Source: Chlorobium sp. (GTDB taxonomy: Bacteria; Bacteroidota; Chlorobiia; Chlorobiales; Chlorobiaceae). From it: DNA of 43,529 bases. The position numbers were made by a program, and so were the translations under genes. Below the pieces are notes generated by a model. That model was not told where the DNA came from and ran no database searches. It saw only the letters and a program-made list of their open reading frames with translations. Location of the stretch: NCBI GenBank assembly GCA_028277225.1, contig JANQHB010000074.1:1-43529 (forward strand), given 5' to 3'. This document shows positions 16,353-25,894 of the stretch, one piece after another. Every line of letters starts with the position of its first letter. Positions within the stretch are counted from its first letter, which is position 1.

Positions 16353-18464
16353 ATGACTCATATCATACAATCATTAAAAACCCTGTCCGGCAACCTCTGG
16401 TGGTCCTGGGATACCGAAGCCAAGGAACTCTTCAAGGAACACTCCCCGCTTATCTGGGAAAGAGTCAACCATAATCCGGTTGAGCTCCTGCGACATATAT
16501 CGAACGACGAACTCAATGCCCGTCTTGACTGCGAGTACGGTGAAAAGCTCGATCGCGTCATGGAACGTTTTGAAAACTATCTGAAAGCAGAGGACACATG
16601 GGCATCCCGAAATGCTCCGTCATTGACGGAAAAAACTGTCGCCTATTTCAGCGCTGAGTTCGGTATCCACGAAAGCGTCAGGATATACTCAGGCGGTCTT
16701 GGTGTTCTTTCCGGAGACCATATCAAATCGGCAAGTGACCTCGGTTTGAATTTTGCGGGTATCACCCTGTTCTACAAGGAAGGCTATTTCCGGCAGTTCC
16801 TCAATCAGGACGGGTGGCAGAACGAGGACTACCCTCTCCAATACCCCGAAAGTCTTCCGCTGGAAAAGGTCACCGATGCAGAGGGCAAGGATCTTGTCAT
16901 ATCGGTCAATATCGCACAAAGCGAAGTTTTTGCCCAGGCATGGTCCCTCAATGTCGGCCGCGCGAAACTCTATCTGCTCGATACCAATATCCCCGCAAAT
17001 GAATCCCACTACAGGGATATCTGTTCAAGAGTCTACGGCGGGGACCAGAACATGCGAATCAACCAGGAGATCGTCCTTGGTATCGGCGGCATCAAGCTTC
17101 TCAAGGCTCTCGGGATCGATACCGCCGTCTATCACATGAATGAAGGACACTCGGCTTTTCTGACCCTTGAGCTTATGGCTGAAGAGCTTGCCAGGGGCGT
17201 CGAACTGCAGGAAGCGAAACAACGCGTCAGAGACAAATGCGTCTTCACGACACACACGCCTGTACCGGCAGGCCATGACCGTTTTTCACGAGACATGATG
17301 CATTACACGTTCGACAAGTATCTGCAGAGAACCGGCATCGCGTTTGACGACCTCATGACACTTGGTGCCGAAAACCCTTCAGATCTCAACGGCCTTTTCA
17401 CGATGACCGTTCTTGCACTCAACCTCTCACGCAGCGCAAACGGCGTGTCGAAGCTCCACGGAGAAGTGTCGCGCGAAATGTGGCAGCATATCTTTTCCGC
17501 CAGTACTCCGGACGAAGTACCTATCGGCCACATCACCAACGGCGTCCACATGCCGAGCTGGGGCAGCGGTCTGACAGACAAATTCTGGAAACACTACACC
17601 GACAGCCTTGATGCACTGACGGCATCGCCCGAATCCGCAGCCGAGGTTCTCTCGAAAGTAAGCGACGAGGCAATCTGGTGTCTCCGTTACCGCCTCAAGC
17701 GGAACCTGATCGACTTTGTCTTCCGTTACCTCTCGAACCAGCTTTTCCACCAGCACGTCTATACACGCTACCTGGAAGATGATTCCTCGAAGTCTTCCAA
17801 AAATCCGCTTTCGCCGGATGTACTGACAATAGGTTTCGCAAGAAGATTTGCAACCTACAAACGTGCTCCGCTGATCTTTTCCGATATCGAACGTCTCACC
17901 AGGATCATCAGCAATCCGACCATGCCGGTACAGCTCATTTTTGCCGGAAAGGCACACCCGCACGATGATGCCGGCAAACATTTCATCCAGCAGATCGTCG
18001 AACACGCCCACCGTCCCCAGTTCAAGGGCAAGATCATTTTTCTCGAGAACTACAATCTCGGTGTTGCAAAAAGGATGGTTTCAGGCGTGGATGTCTGGCT
18101 CAACAACCCGATAAGGCCCATGGAAGCAAGCGGGACATCAGGACAGAAAACGGCGCTGCATGGCGGCCTGAACTTCAGTGTTCCGGACGGATGGTGGCCT
18201 GAAGCATATAATGGCGAAAACGGGTGGTCGATCGGAACCGGGAAGGTCTTCGAAAACCACGAAGAACAGGATCGTCATGACGCAGAACAGCTCTACGATG
18301 TGCTGGAAAATCAGATCATCCCGACCTACTATGACAGAAACGCAAATAACATACCGGTCAAGTGGATCAAGAAAATCCGCAACGCGATCATGACAATCGG
18401 CCCGGTATACAACACACACCGGATGGTCAGTGACTATACGCTGAAATATTACCTGAAGGATTGA
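16353..18464 (+). CDS. glgP: Alpha-glucan (glycogen) phosphorylase, short GT35 type
   Basis: This 703-residue protein releases glucose-1-phosphate from storage glycogen. It starts with the LSGNLWWSWD segment typical of the short bacterial/archaeal GT35 branch. It has FSAEFGIHES and GLGVLSGDH near the N-terminus, EGHSAF in the middle, and the pyridoxal-phosphate site EASGTSGQK with Lys599. A Gln precedes the lysine where Met is usual, a minor variation. Green sulfur bacteria store glycogen, so the gene fits; with the PPi-type PFK at 28.3 kb it serves glycogen breakdown. Confidence 0.95.
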   Translation: MTHIIQSLKTLSGNLWWSWDTEAKELFKEHSPLIWERVNHNPVELLRHISNDELNARLDCEYGEKLDRVMERFENYLKAEDTWASRNAPSLTEKTVAYFSAEFGIHESVRIYSGGLGVLSGDHIKSASDLGLNFAGITLFYKEGYFRQFLNQDGWQNEDYPLQYPESLPLEKVTDAEGKDLVISVNIAQSEVFAQAWSLNVGRAKLYLLDTNIPANESHYRDICSRVYGGDQNMRINQEIVLGIGGIKLLKALGIDTAVYHMNEGHSAFLTLELMAEELARGVELQEAKQRVRDKCVFTTHTPVPAGHDRFSRDMMHYTFDKYLQRTGIAFDDLMTLGAENPSDLNGLFTMTVLALNLSRSANGVSKLHGEVSREMWQHIFSASTPDEVPIGHITNGVHMPSWGSGLTDKFWKHYTDSLDALTASPESAAEVLSKVSDEAIWCLRYRLKRNLIDFVFRYLSNQLFHQHVYTRYLEDDSSKSSKNPLSPDVLTIGFARRFATYKRAPLIFSDIERLTRIISNPTMPVQLIFAGKAHPHDDAGKHFIQQIVEHAHRPQFKGKIIFLENYNLGVAKRMVSGVDVWLNNPIRPMEASGTSGQKTALHGGLNFSVPDGWWPEAYNGENGWSIGTGKVFENHEEQDRHDAEQLYDVLENQIIPTYYDRNANNIPVKWIKKIRNAIMTIGPVYNTHRMVSDYTLKYYLKD

Positions 18465-18516
18465 GTGACAAAGACGGTCTGGCAAGCTAACTTTCGATCT
18501 GATAATCCGTTAGAGT

Positions 18517-19461
18517 ATGACCATACACACCGGAAACAATAAAACAAGGTCTTCGGCTGTCTCTCTCGGGCGCGGGTTCGACCTGCGCTCGCCGGTTCTC
18601 CTGGCTTCGGGAACGGTTTCTTACGGCGAGGAACTGGACAGCCTGACGGATTTGGGCAAGATCGGCGGCATCGTAACCAAAGCCATTTCACCTGAACTGC
18701 GGAAGGGCAACCCGCCACAGCGCATTGCCGAAACACCCTGCGGCATGATCAATGCCATCGGACTTGCAAATGTAGGGCTCGACCGGTTTGTGGAAGAAAA
18801 AATTCCCTTCCTGGCAGAGCTCGACACGGCTGTTATCGTCAACATAGCGGGAAAATCCATCGACGACTACTGTACGGTCATCGAACGGCTCGAATCATGC
18901 GGCTCTGTCGATGCCTACGAGATCAACCTCTCCTGCCCCAATGTCAAGGGAGAGTGCATGATCATGGGCGTCAGCCGGGAAGCCACCTACGAGATCATAT
19001 CAAAGCTACGCTCAATAACAGAACGCCACCTCATGGTCAAGCTGACCCCGAACGTCACCTCGATCAGCTCGATAGCCCTGGCTGCAGAAGAAGCAGGTGC
19101 CGACTCTCTTTCCCTCATCAATACGCTCGTCGGCATGGCGGTTGACTATAAAAAAAGAACACCGCTGCTCACCAACGTCACAGGCGGTCTTTCAGGCCCC
19201 GCCATCAAGCCGGTCGCGCTCGCCAAGGTCTGGGAAGTCTGCAACGCAGTCAGGATTCCGGTCGTCGGCATGGGAGGCATCGCATCCTTCGAGGACGCAA
19301 TGGAGTTCCTGCTTGTCGGCGCGAAAGCGATCCAGATCGGAACCATGAACTTCGTCGATCCAGACATCGGCGAAACCGTCGCAAACGAACTTGAAACGTT
19401 CTTTGCAGCACCGGAAAACCCGACAATCGAGGAGTATGTTGGTAGTTTGATCGTAAGATGA
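18517..19461 (+). CDS. pyrD: Dihydroorotate dehydrogenase, class 1B catalytic subunit
   Basis: This 314-residue FMN enzyme oxidises dihydroorotate to orotate in pyrimidine synthesis. Visible signatures are LASGTVSYG, NAIGLANVG, the catalytic-loop Cys140 in NLSCPNVKGE, and the FMN-phosphate segment GMGGIASFEDAMEFLLVGA. A catalytic Cys rather than Ser, and the absence of an N-terminal membrane extension, indicate class 1, and the sequence looks like the NAD-dependent 1B form that works with an electron-transfer subunit (PyrK), which is not adjacent here. It follows glgP by 52 bases. Confidence 0.94.
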   Translation: MTIHTGNNKTRSSAVSLGRGFDLRSPVLLASGTVSYGEELDSLTDLGKIGGIVTKAISPELRKGNPPQRIAETPCGMINAIGLANVGLDRFVEEKIPFLAELDTAVIVNIAGKSIDDYCTVIERLESCGSVDAYEINLSCPNVKGECMIMGVSREATYEIISKLRSITERHLMVKLTPNVTSISSIALAAEEAGADSLSLINTLVGMAVDYKKRTPLLTNVTGGLSGPAIKPVALAKVWEVCNAVRIPVVGMGGIASFEDAMEFLLVGAKAIQIGTMNFVDPDIGETVANELETFFAAPENPTIEEYVGSLIVR

Positions 19462-19877
19462 GAAAGGTTGAATTGTTGATTTGCTGGTTCCGATCCAGTT
19501 GAAAAAAGACCAAAAAGGACGAAAAGGACTTAAACGACAAAAATCCCATCCGACCTTCGTACGGGCGGGTTTGAAACCCGCCCCTACAACTTGCCGACTG
19601 CCCACTGAAGACTGCCAACTGTTTTTTATCCGCCCCCCTGAGAAAAAGTCTCCAGTAAGCAGTGTACAGTCAGCAGTCAAAACCATTAATCCCTTCTCCA
19701 AATCATCTGTCTCCGGCCTGCCCCTGCATTCTTCCACCCCACTCTCCACTTTCCAGCATCCCACACCTCACATCTCACATCCCACAATATTTTTTTTAGT
19801 TAGTCAAATTAAAATCAAGCCGTATCTTTCATGGTGCCCGACGGAAAAAAGCTTTTTGAAGTACGAGCGATAAACCA
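19462..19877. other. Repeat-rich gap between pyrD and the PepSY gene
   Basis: These 416 bases contain no supportable gene. They hold a block (19485-19616) nearly the same as one at 43301-43400, a GGGCGGG palindrome, ACTGCCC/ACTGAAG-type heptamers (19597-19620), and CATCTCA/CATCCCA-type heptamers (about 19765-19787). A reading frame of 130 codons spans the block but is made of repeat sequence. Confidence 0.75.
19563..19583. repeat. GGGCGGGTTT palindromic repeat (copy 1)
   Basis: GGGCGGGTTT and AAACCCGCCC flank a single G, giving a perfect 10-bp stem. The same palindrome, differing only at the central base, is found at 26025-26045. It is embedded in the block shared with 43.3 kb, where the left half is absent. 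Confidence 0.9.
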
Positions 19878-21440
19878 GTGAAAAAGGAAAGCAGACTCTA
19901 CAAAACCAGCAGGTGGATACATAAATACACAGGATTATTGCTCTTGCTCTTCTTTGGCTGGATGTCGATCTCGGGCGTGTTGCTGAATCACCCGAAACTG
20001 ATCGTCAACGCCTCAGTTCCGCAATGGCTTGTCCCGAAACACTACCATCCCGATAACTGGAACCGGAGAGCCATGAAAGGAATAGTGTATCCTGGAATAA
20101 ACCGCGATACGCTGATTGCATATGGATACCAGGGCATCTACCACTCGACTGACAGGGGCAGGAGTTTCTCTCCACTTATGGACGGCGATTTTCCGACCGC
20201 TGCAAGAAAAAAACGGACCAATCACCTTTTTTTCGACCGGGAATTCCAATTGCTGCTTTCCGCTACCAATGACGGACTCTTGCAATTTGATTCCGATCAG
20301 TCAACATGGGAAAAAGTACAACTGCCAGATAACAACGTACCGGTCATTAAACTGATACGTGTAGAAGACCGGGTAGTGGCTGTATCAAAATCCTCTTTGT
20401 ATGTCTCCCCTCTCGGCTCGAATCTCCATTTTGAAAAACGCATCCCTCAGAGGAGTACCGAAGAAGAATACATCTCCATGATCCGGGTTTTTCTTGAACT
20501 GCACGACGGCAGCATTTGGGGATTTCCCGGCAAACTCGTCTGGGATGCTATTGCAATCATCATGCTGTTCCTCTGTGTCTCGGCGTTTTACGTCTGGTAT
20601 TATCCGAAAAAATGGAAATGGCGATACAAAAAAAAGAAACGTTCAACACCCCTCGTCGAAAAGAAAAACCGGAACTTCTTTTTCAGCTATCATAACACCC
20701 TGGGATGGTATGCGTCAGCTATACTGGTCGTCATTGTTTTCACCGGGACATTCCTGCGTCCCCCGCTGATGCTCATGATCGCAGATGGAAAAATTTTCAA
20801 AAAATATTACCCGGCCATTCACGACAGCAATCCCTGGAAATACAAAATCCGCAATGCATTGTATGATTCTGTAAACAGGAAAATAGTTATTGACTGCACC
20901 GACGGGATCTGGTCCGGTTCTCTCATGGAAAACACATTCGAAAAAGAGGATATGCCTTTTCGAATTTTTGCAATGGGTGCTACGGTTTTCGATGAGGAAA
21001 GACCGGGGACCTGGCTTGTCGGTTCGTTCGGGGGGCTGGAGCGCTTCATTCAGGAAAGGAACGAGGTCATTTCCGTTTTAGAGTCAAACGAACCCGCAAG
21101 AACCAACAGACCTGCCAGAACGATGGTCAACGGCTATATTGTTGCCCCGGACGGCACCGAATACATTTCAAGTCATTACAAAGGAGTCTGTGATACACAG
21201 GGAAACCGGGTTACCGATGCATTTATCATGCCGGAAGAAATAAAAAAACACTACAGAATGCCCTTGTGGAATTTTCTGTTCGAACTGCACAACGGCAGGA
21301 TATTCAAAGGGGTCCTTGGGAAATTCTACATTCTGGTGATCCCCGTTGGCGGCATCTTCGGCATGCTGATCCTCATAACCGGCATATTCGACTACTGGTA
21401 CCTCAAACTGTCCCGAAACGGGGTAAGAAAAGACCTGTAG
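19878..21440 (+). CDS. Large PepSY-TM membrane protein with Asp-box loop
   Basis: This 520-residue inner-membrane protein starts at GTG. It has helices at about 15-37, 220-243, 275-297 and 482-505, with two long extracytoplasmic loops. The first loop has an Asp-box-like STDRGRSF near residue 90, typical of BNR/sialidase-like beta-propellers. The HKYTGLLLLLFFGW start and the HNTLGWY repeat are PepSY-TM features. Such proteins often accompany TonB receptors and may reduce or help release imported metal chelates. It precedes the AraC/receptor/methyltransferase cassette and is probably linked to it. It shares only the general PepSY-TM layout with the 189-residue protein at 3682. Confidence 0.75.
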   Translation: MKKESRLYKTSRWIHKYTGLLLLLFFGWMSISGVLLNHPKLIVNASVPQWLVPKHYHPDNWNRRAMKGIVYPGINRDTLIAYGYQGIYHSTDRGRSFSPLMDGDFPTAARKKRTNHLFFDREFQLLLSATNDGLLQFDSDQSTWEKVQLPDNNVPVIKLIRVEDRVVAVSKSSLYVSPLGSNLHFEKRIPQRSTEEEYISMIRVFLELHDGSIWGFPGKLVWDAIAIIMLFLCVSAFYVWYYPKKWKWRYKKKKRSTPLVEKKNRNFFFSYHNTLGWYASAILVVIVFTGTFLRPPLMLMIADGKIFKKYYPAIHDSNPWKYKIRNALYDSVNRKIVIDCTDGIWSGSLMENTFEKEDMPFRIFAMGATVFDEERPGTWLVGSFGGLERFIQERNEVISVLESNEPARTNRPARTMVNGYIVAPDGTEYISSHYKGVCDTQGNRVTDAFIMPEEIKKHYRMPLWNFLFELHNGRIFKGVLGKFYILVIPVGGIFGMLILITGIFDYWYLKLSRNGVRKDL

Positions 21441-21538
21441 GGGCAACGGTAATTTCCGAGCATTCTTCGAATTTCCTCAAACAGCAGGAAACAGAAAAAA
21501 ACGCGCCCATATACGTATAATTAGTCTAAGTCCATAAT

Positions 21539-21730
21539 GTTATTGGCCTTGGGTGGAACGCGGATGACGGTATGGATCACTCCAGAGCTTTGAAAAAGTA
21601 CGGATTCAGGCTCTACTCGGGCGCGGAGATGCGAGCCATGTTTGAAGATGCCGGATTTTCCGAGGTTGAGATCACCTATACAAAAGCTTTTATGGCGCCC
21701 AAGCTGATGCTCTGCAAGGCGGTGAAGTAA
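21539..21730 (+). pseudogene. 3' remnant of a SAM methyltransferase gene
   Basis: An uninterrupted run of 63 codons ends in a stop codon but has no start. Its translation matches the last 63 residues of the methyltransferase at 25262-25894 at 47 of 63 positions (GWNADD, KYG, YSG, EMxAM, AGFSEVE, TYTKAFM, PKLM, CKAVK are shared). Nothing resembling the first two thirds of the gene is present upstream, where the PepSY gene ends. This is the decayed end of a second copy, left on the other side of the regulator-receptor cassette. Confidence 0.9.
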
Positions 21731-21802
21731 GAATGCATGACGCCCTTGCCGCTATTTGGACAAAATCCAGATAGTTAGTATCATTCACCCATGATATTGG
21801 GC

Positions 21803-21808
21803 TATAAT
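21803..21808 (+). promoter_or_regulatory. Candidate -10 box of the AraC-type regulator
   Basis: TATAAT stands 38 bases before the ATG. No good -35 hexamer is seen at the usual spacing, which is common for promoters that need an activator. Confidence 0.3.
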
Positions 21809-21846
21809 ACGCAATTGCACTACGAGCCCTCTGGAATACATGCATC

Positions 21847-22848
21847 ATGAAAAAGAATTGGATGATGAGAGCCAGAGCTGTACATGCTGACTTTCATACT
21901 CAAAGTGAGAAAAAGAGCATTCGCTCGGCGTGGGATTTTCTGCATTCCTTTGAAGAGTTTCCTCAAGGAGTCCGTCATATCATACTGCCGTCAGGTATTG
22001 AACTGTTGTTTATGAACCTTAAAACTCATGCACTGGCAAGACATATTTTTTCGATCGATCAGGCGCCGCTTATTTTTTCCTTTCATCTTTCGGGATTCGG
22101 TCACGCCCGCATGAACTATTCCCTGACCCGCGAAGAGATCGTCAACGGCGAACCGGGCAAAACGATAATCTCGTTCACCCCCGATGCACAGTGTGAAACA
22201 GAGACACGCCCCGGTCAGCATTATCGCGTGCTCAATATCTATATCTCGCCAAGTCGCCTCTACTCGCAGTTGGGCGAACAACCGGACACGGTCCCCCGAG
22301 CCATGCGGCCAGCCCTTGAAGGTTCCAGAACGTTTCCCTACACTCGCTCCGCCCCGATGAGCACCCAGACGCGCGTTATTCTCGACCAGATATTCAACTC
22401 TCCGTATCAGGGAGTGCTCCAGGACATGCACCTGGAGTACAAAAGCATGGAGCTTATCATCAGCCAACTGTACGAGGCGCAGGGATCGGAGGTTGCAACA
22501 AGACAGTCGACATTGCGCCCCAACGATATCGAGCGCATACGGGAAGCGGAAAGGATTTTAACGAGCGATCTCGAAAATCCGCCTACCCTGGAAGCAATGG
22601 CCCGCCAGGTAGGAATCAACACCACAAAACTGAAACAGGGATTCCGGGAGGTGTTCGGTACGACAGCGTACGCTCTGCTTCGAGAGGAGCGGTTGCGGAA
22701 GGCAGACGGTCTTCTCAGGGAAGATCGTATGAGCATTACCGAAATAGCACACCATCTCGGCTTCAGCGATACCTCGCATTTCATCAGGGAGTTTTCAAAG
22801 CACTACGGAACAACTCCCGGCAGATTTTCAAGATCATGTGGTCGATAA
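21847..22848 (+). CDS. AraC-family regulator, PchR/YbtA-like
   Basis: This 333-residue protein has an N-terminal sensing domain of about 230 residues and a C-terminal AraC DNA-binding domain (about 235-330). The two helix-turn-helix units are visible in LEAMARQVGINTTKLKQGFR and ITEIAHHLGFSDTSHFIREF, ending in HYGTTPGRF. The architecture matches PchR and YbtA, which sense a siderophore-iron complex and activate the cognate receptor. The receptor gene follows on the same strand after 235 bases, so local control of that receptor is the natural reading. The ligand is unknown. Confidence 0.88.
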   Translation: MKKNWMMRARAVHADFHTQSEKKSIRSAWDFLHSFEEFPQGVRHIILPSGIELLFMNLKTHALARHIFSIDQAPLIFSFHLSGFGHARMNYSLTREEIVNGEPGKTIISFTPDAQCETETRPGQHYRVLNIYISPSRLYSQLGEQPDTVPRAMRPALEGSRTFPYTRSAPMSTQTRVILDQIFNSPYQGVLQDMHLEYKSMELIISQLYEAQGSEVATRQSTLRPNDIERIREAERILTSDLENPPTLEAMARQVGINTTKLKQGFREVFGTTAYALLREERLRKADGLLREDRMSITEIAHHLGFSDTSHFIREFSKHYGTTPGRFSRSCGR

Positions 22849-22911
22849 TCCAGCCATTCCGGTAGTTGCTTATATTGACAACCACCCTACATGTCAGTCC
22901 CTGGTTCATCC

Positions 22912-22931
22912 GTCTGCATCATGAGGCAGAC
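22912..22931. promoter_or_regulatory. 20-bp dyad between regulator and receptor genes
   Basis: GTCTGCATCATGAGGCAGAC is a near-perfect palindrome centred on CATG, with one mismatched pair. It lies 64 bases past the regulator stop codon and 153 before the receptor start. It could be an operator or a short terminator hairpin; there is no T-run. Confidence 0.4.
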
Positions 22932-23083
22932 AGCTTACCCGGCACATCCTTTCATCCTCATATTCAATTAATACTCCCTTGCATGCTATACCGGTGAAAG
23001 CTTTCTACTTAAATACCTTCGATCAGCAATTCTGCGATCCGGAGAAGATCGCCCTGTGGAATTAAAACGGATGGAGGTATTCC

Positions 23084-25231
23084 ATGTTTTCAAAGAAACC
23101 CGCCTTGTATATACTTGCCGCCGCAATGTGCCTGTCGTCAGTGCTCCCGCTCTCTTTCTCTCCGCTTTCGGCACAAGAGACGATGCCGGTTCAGGACGGA
23201 GCGCCCGACCGGGAACGCGACGGGAAAAAGTTTCCGGTTTTCGAGATGAACACCATTGTCGTGACGGCGGAAAAACGCGAGAGCGATGTCCGGGAAATTC
23301 CGGGCAGCGTGTCGGTCGTCAGTGAAAAACAGGTGGACGATTATGGTGTGGAAAGCACTATGGATATCGTCAACATGACGCCTAATCTCTATATCACGGA
23401 GACCGGCAACGCTCTGATGACGACGTTCGCGGCCATGCGCGGTATCACCGGAAGTATGTCCCAGACACCCGCGGTGGGTTTTTACGTGGACGACGTCTAT
23501 TACTCGTCGCTGGATATCGGCCTTTTCGACGTCGAACGGATCGAGGTGCTGCGCGGTCCGCAGGGAACACTCTATGGGAGGAACTCCGAGGCGGGGATCA
23601 TCAACATCGTTACGAAGCAGCCTTCGGATGTCTGGGAGACGTCGTTACGCTTTGATGTGGCCGAATACAGCACGTACGAAGCAAAAGGCGCTGTCAGCGG
23701 ACCTCTTATCGATGATAAACTTGCGTTCAGGGCGGCGTTTCGCTACTACGATACCGACGGGTATTTTGAAGATATGGTAAGCGGCGCGGACGATGTCGGC
23801 AACGCCGAAAGCGTCGATGCTCGATTTTCCTTGAGAAGCACGCCGTCGGATAACCTCGACCTCACGCTTACCTACGATCTGCAGCGCTATGACAGTCCCA
23901 AATATGCGCACTTCGCCCCGCTTGACGGGGGGGATCTGCGCGAATCGATCACGGTCGATTATCCGGGAGAGACAAGCAAAGACGCCGACGGCGCTGTGTT
24001 CAGGGCGGAATACCGGACGGGGGATGTCCGGCTGGTTTCGGTAACGTCGGGGCGCAGTGAAGACCATTTCATAACCAACGACATCGATTTCATGCCGCTC
24101 GATCTCATGAGGCTGATGGTGGCAAGAGATCTTACGTCATGGACCCAGGAGTTCCGTGTGCTTTCCGATACGAAAGACGAATCGTTACAGTGGCTTGGCG
24201 GGCTGTTTCTTTTGTCGGAAGAGGATGACCGGCACTATGAAACCTGGATGAATTTCATGAACATGGGGATGGGGATGCCCGGTGAAACGCTTACCCAGAA
24301 AAGCGGAACCGAAACCTTCGGCATAGCCCTTTTCGGAGAGGCCAGCTACAGGTTCAACGACCGCCTGAAGGCGACCCTGGGTATGCGCTATGACCGTGAG
24401 GAGAAAGAGTTTGATTACGAGCAGATTCCCGGCGGTCCTGTGTTTGCCACCATGTTTGGATATCCTGCCGATGCGGGTTCTGCGGACGACGTTTTCGAGG
24501 CATGGCTGCCGAAGGCGGCGCTCAGTTATGCGTTTTCCGACGAGGCTGTGTCATATATCAGTGTTTCCCGAGGCTTCAGAAGCGGCGGCTTCAACGACAA
24601 GGAGGTGATGGGCGTGTCGTTCAAGCCCGAGTTCACCTGGAACTACGAGCTGGGAGCCAAGACCTCATGGCTGGACGGCCGGCTGCAGGTGAATGCGGCG
24701 CTCTTTTACATAGACTGGTCGGATATGCAGGTCGAGATCATGACCGAAGACGGTACGTCGTTCCGGCTGGACAACGCGGCCAAAGCGACCAGCAAGGGAG
24801 CCGAATTCGAACTGTTCGCCCGCCCGGTGACGGGGCTCGAACTGATAGCCGGAGCGGCCTACACCGACGCCTCTTATGACGACTATCGCCGTGGCCCCGA
24901 GGTGTTCGACGGTAAAAAGGTGATCGATTCCCCCGAATTCACCATGAATCTCGGGGGGACCTACCGTTTCGGCGGCGGATTTCTGGTCAATGCGATCTAC
25001 AATCATTTCGGCGAAATTTACTTCGATCCGGCCAATATCCGCTCGCAGGAGAACTACGGTCTTCTGTCCGCCAAGATCGGTTACGAGACCGAACATCTCG
25101 ACGTCTATCTCTACGGAAGGAATCTTTTCGACAAGAAGTACGCCACCCGGGCTTTCGAGGTAAGCAATACCTGGTACGGCCGTGCGGGAGAACCGAGGAC
25201 ATTCGGTGTGACGGTGTCGGGGCGGTTGTAA
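23084..25231 (+). CDS. TonB-dependent siderophore-type receptor, FyuA-like
   Basis: This 715-residue outer membrane receptor has a signal peptide (cut after about SPLSAQ) and a TonB-box-like NTIVVTAEKRESD. Its plug contains RGITGSMSQTPAVGFYVDDVYY and RIEVLRGPQGTLYGRNSEAGIINIVTKQPSD. A large barrel ends in RTFGVTVSGRL. The plug pattern is that of the FyuA/pesticin and FepA-like group rather than the BtuB group seen in the first island. GGAGG lies 8 bases before the ATG, a much stronger ribosome site than the other receptors have, and the gene appears by eye richer in G+C. The AraC regulator upstream and methyltransferase downstream form its cassette. Confidence 0.93.
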   Translation: MFSKKPALYILAAAMCLSSVLPLSFSPLSAQETMPVQDGAPDRERDGKKFPVFEMNTIVVTAEKRESDVREIPGSVSVVSEKQVDDYGVESTMDIVNMTPNLYITETGNALMTTFAAMRGITGSMSQTPAVGFYVDDVYYSSLDIGLFDVERIEVLRGPQGTLYGRNSEAGIINIVTKQPSDVWETSLRFDVAEYSTYEAKGAVSGPLIDDKLAFRAAFRYYDTDGYFEDMVSGADDVGNAESVDARFSLRSTPSDNLDLTLTYDLQRYDSPKYAHFAPLDGGDLRESITVDYPGETSKDADGAVFRAEYRTGDVRLVSVTSGRSEDHFITNDIDFMPLDLMRLMVARDLTSWTQEFRVLSDTKDESLQWLGGLFLLSEEDDRHYETWMNFMNMGMGMPGETLTQKSGTETFGIALFGEASYRFNDRLKATLGMRYDREEKEFDYEQIPGGPVFATMFGYPADAGSADDVFEAWLPKAALSYAFSDEAVSYISVSRGFRSGGFNDKEVMGVSFKPEFTWNYELGAKTSWLDGRLQVNAALFYIDWSDMQVEIMTEDGTSFRLDNAAKATSKGAEFELFARPVTGLELIAGAAYTDASYDDYRRGPEVFDGKKVIDSPEFTMNLGGTYRFGGGFLVNAIYNHFGEIYFDPANIRSQENYGLLSAKIGYETEHLDVYLYGRNLFDKKYATRAFEVSNTWYGRAGEPRTFGVTVSGRL

Positions 25232-25261
25232 GCAATCAGTTTATCGGGGAGTGGTTCGGTC

Positions 25262-25894
25262 ATGAACGAGACAGCAAAAAACGGTGAACTGCCGCAGGCA
25301 GCAAAACCTTCGGGAATCAAGGGTCGGCTGCTGGCTTCACTCATGCAGTGGGTGCATGGTGCAGAGTACCGCGCCGTCGCGAAAACCCTCAGGCTGGAAC
25401 CCGATGACCGTTTTGTTGAAATCGGATGCGGCTCAGGATCATTTCTGGCGAAATACGCCTCCCGCACTGCGGCAAGCGCCGGTCTGGATCATTCGGCCGA
25501 CATGGTAAAGATGGCGGCACGCCGCAACCGAAGGAGGGAGCAATCGGGTTCTTCGGAATTCAAACAGGGAGATGCTTCATCTTTGCCCTGGCGGGACAGT
25601 TCCTTCACTGCGGCGGCGGCAATCGCCACCTTTATGTTCTGGCCGCAGCCGCAGGACGCGCTGAGGGAGATTCACCGGGTTCTCCGGCCGGGAGGCCGTC
25701 TGGTGATAAGCCTGGGCTGGAATGCGGATGACGGCCTGGACCACGCCGGGCACGTGGAGAAGTACGGCATCAGGATCTACTCGGGAACCGAGATGCAAGC
25801 CATGCTCGAGCGTGCCGGATTTTCCGAGGTTGAGGTCACCTATACAAAAGCTTTTATGGAGCCCAAGCTGATGATCTGCAAGGCGGTGAAGTAA
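25262..25894 (+). CDS. Class I SAM-dependent methyltransferase
   Basis: This 210-residue methyltransferase of the UbiE/methyltransferase-11 type has motif I VEIGCGSGSFL (about residues 57-67), the acidic end of strand 2 in GLDHSADMVK, GDASSLPWRDSSF, and the LREIHRVLRPGGRLVISLGW segment. It starts 30 bases after the receptor stop codon and is probably co-transcribed. Methyltransferases of this type recur beside TonB receptors and might modify the imported ligand or a lipid, but no substrate can be read here. Its last 63 codons are duplicated in decayed form at 21539-21730. Confidence 0.9.
   Translation: MNETAKNGELPQAAKPSGIKGRLLASLMQWVHGAEYRAVAKTLRLEPDDRFVEIGCGSGSFLAKYASRTAASAGLDHSADMVKMAARRNRRREQSGSSEFKQGDASSLPWRDSSFTAAAAIATFMFWPQPQDALREIHRVLRPGGRLVISLGWNADDGLDHAGHVEKYGIRIYSGTEMQAMLERAGFSEVEVTYTKAFMEPKLMICKAVK

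Noticed and set aside
19481..19873. A 130-codon open frame between pyrD and the PepSY gene
   Set aside because: It is translated from repeat blocks and the palindrome; the protein has low complexity and no family resemblance.
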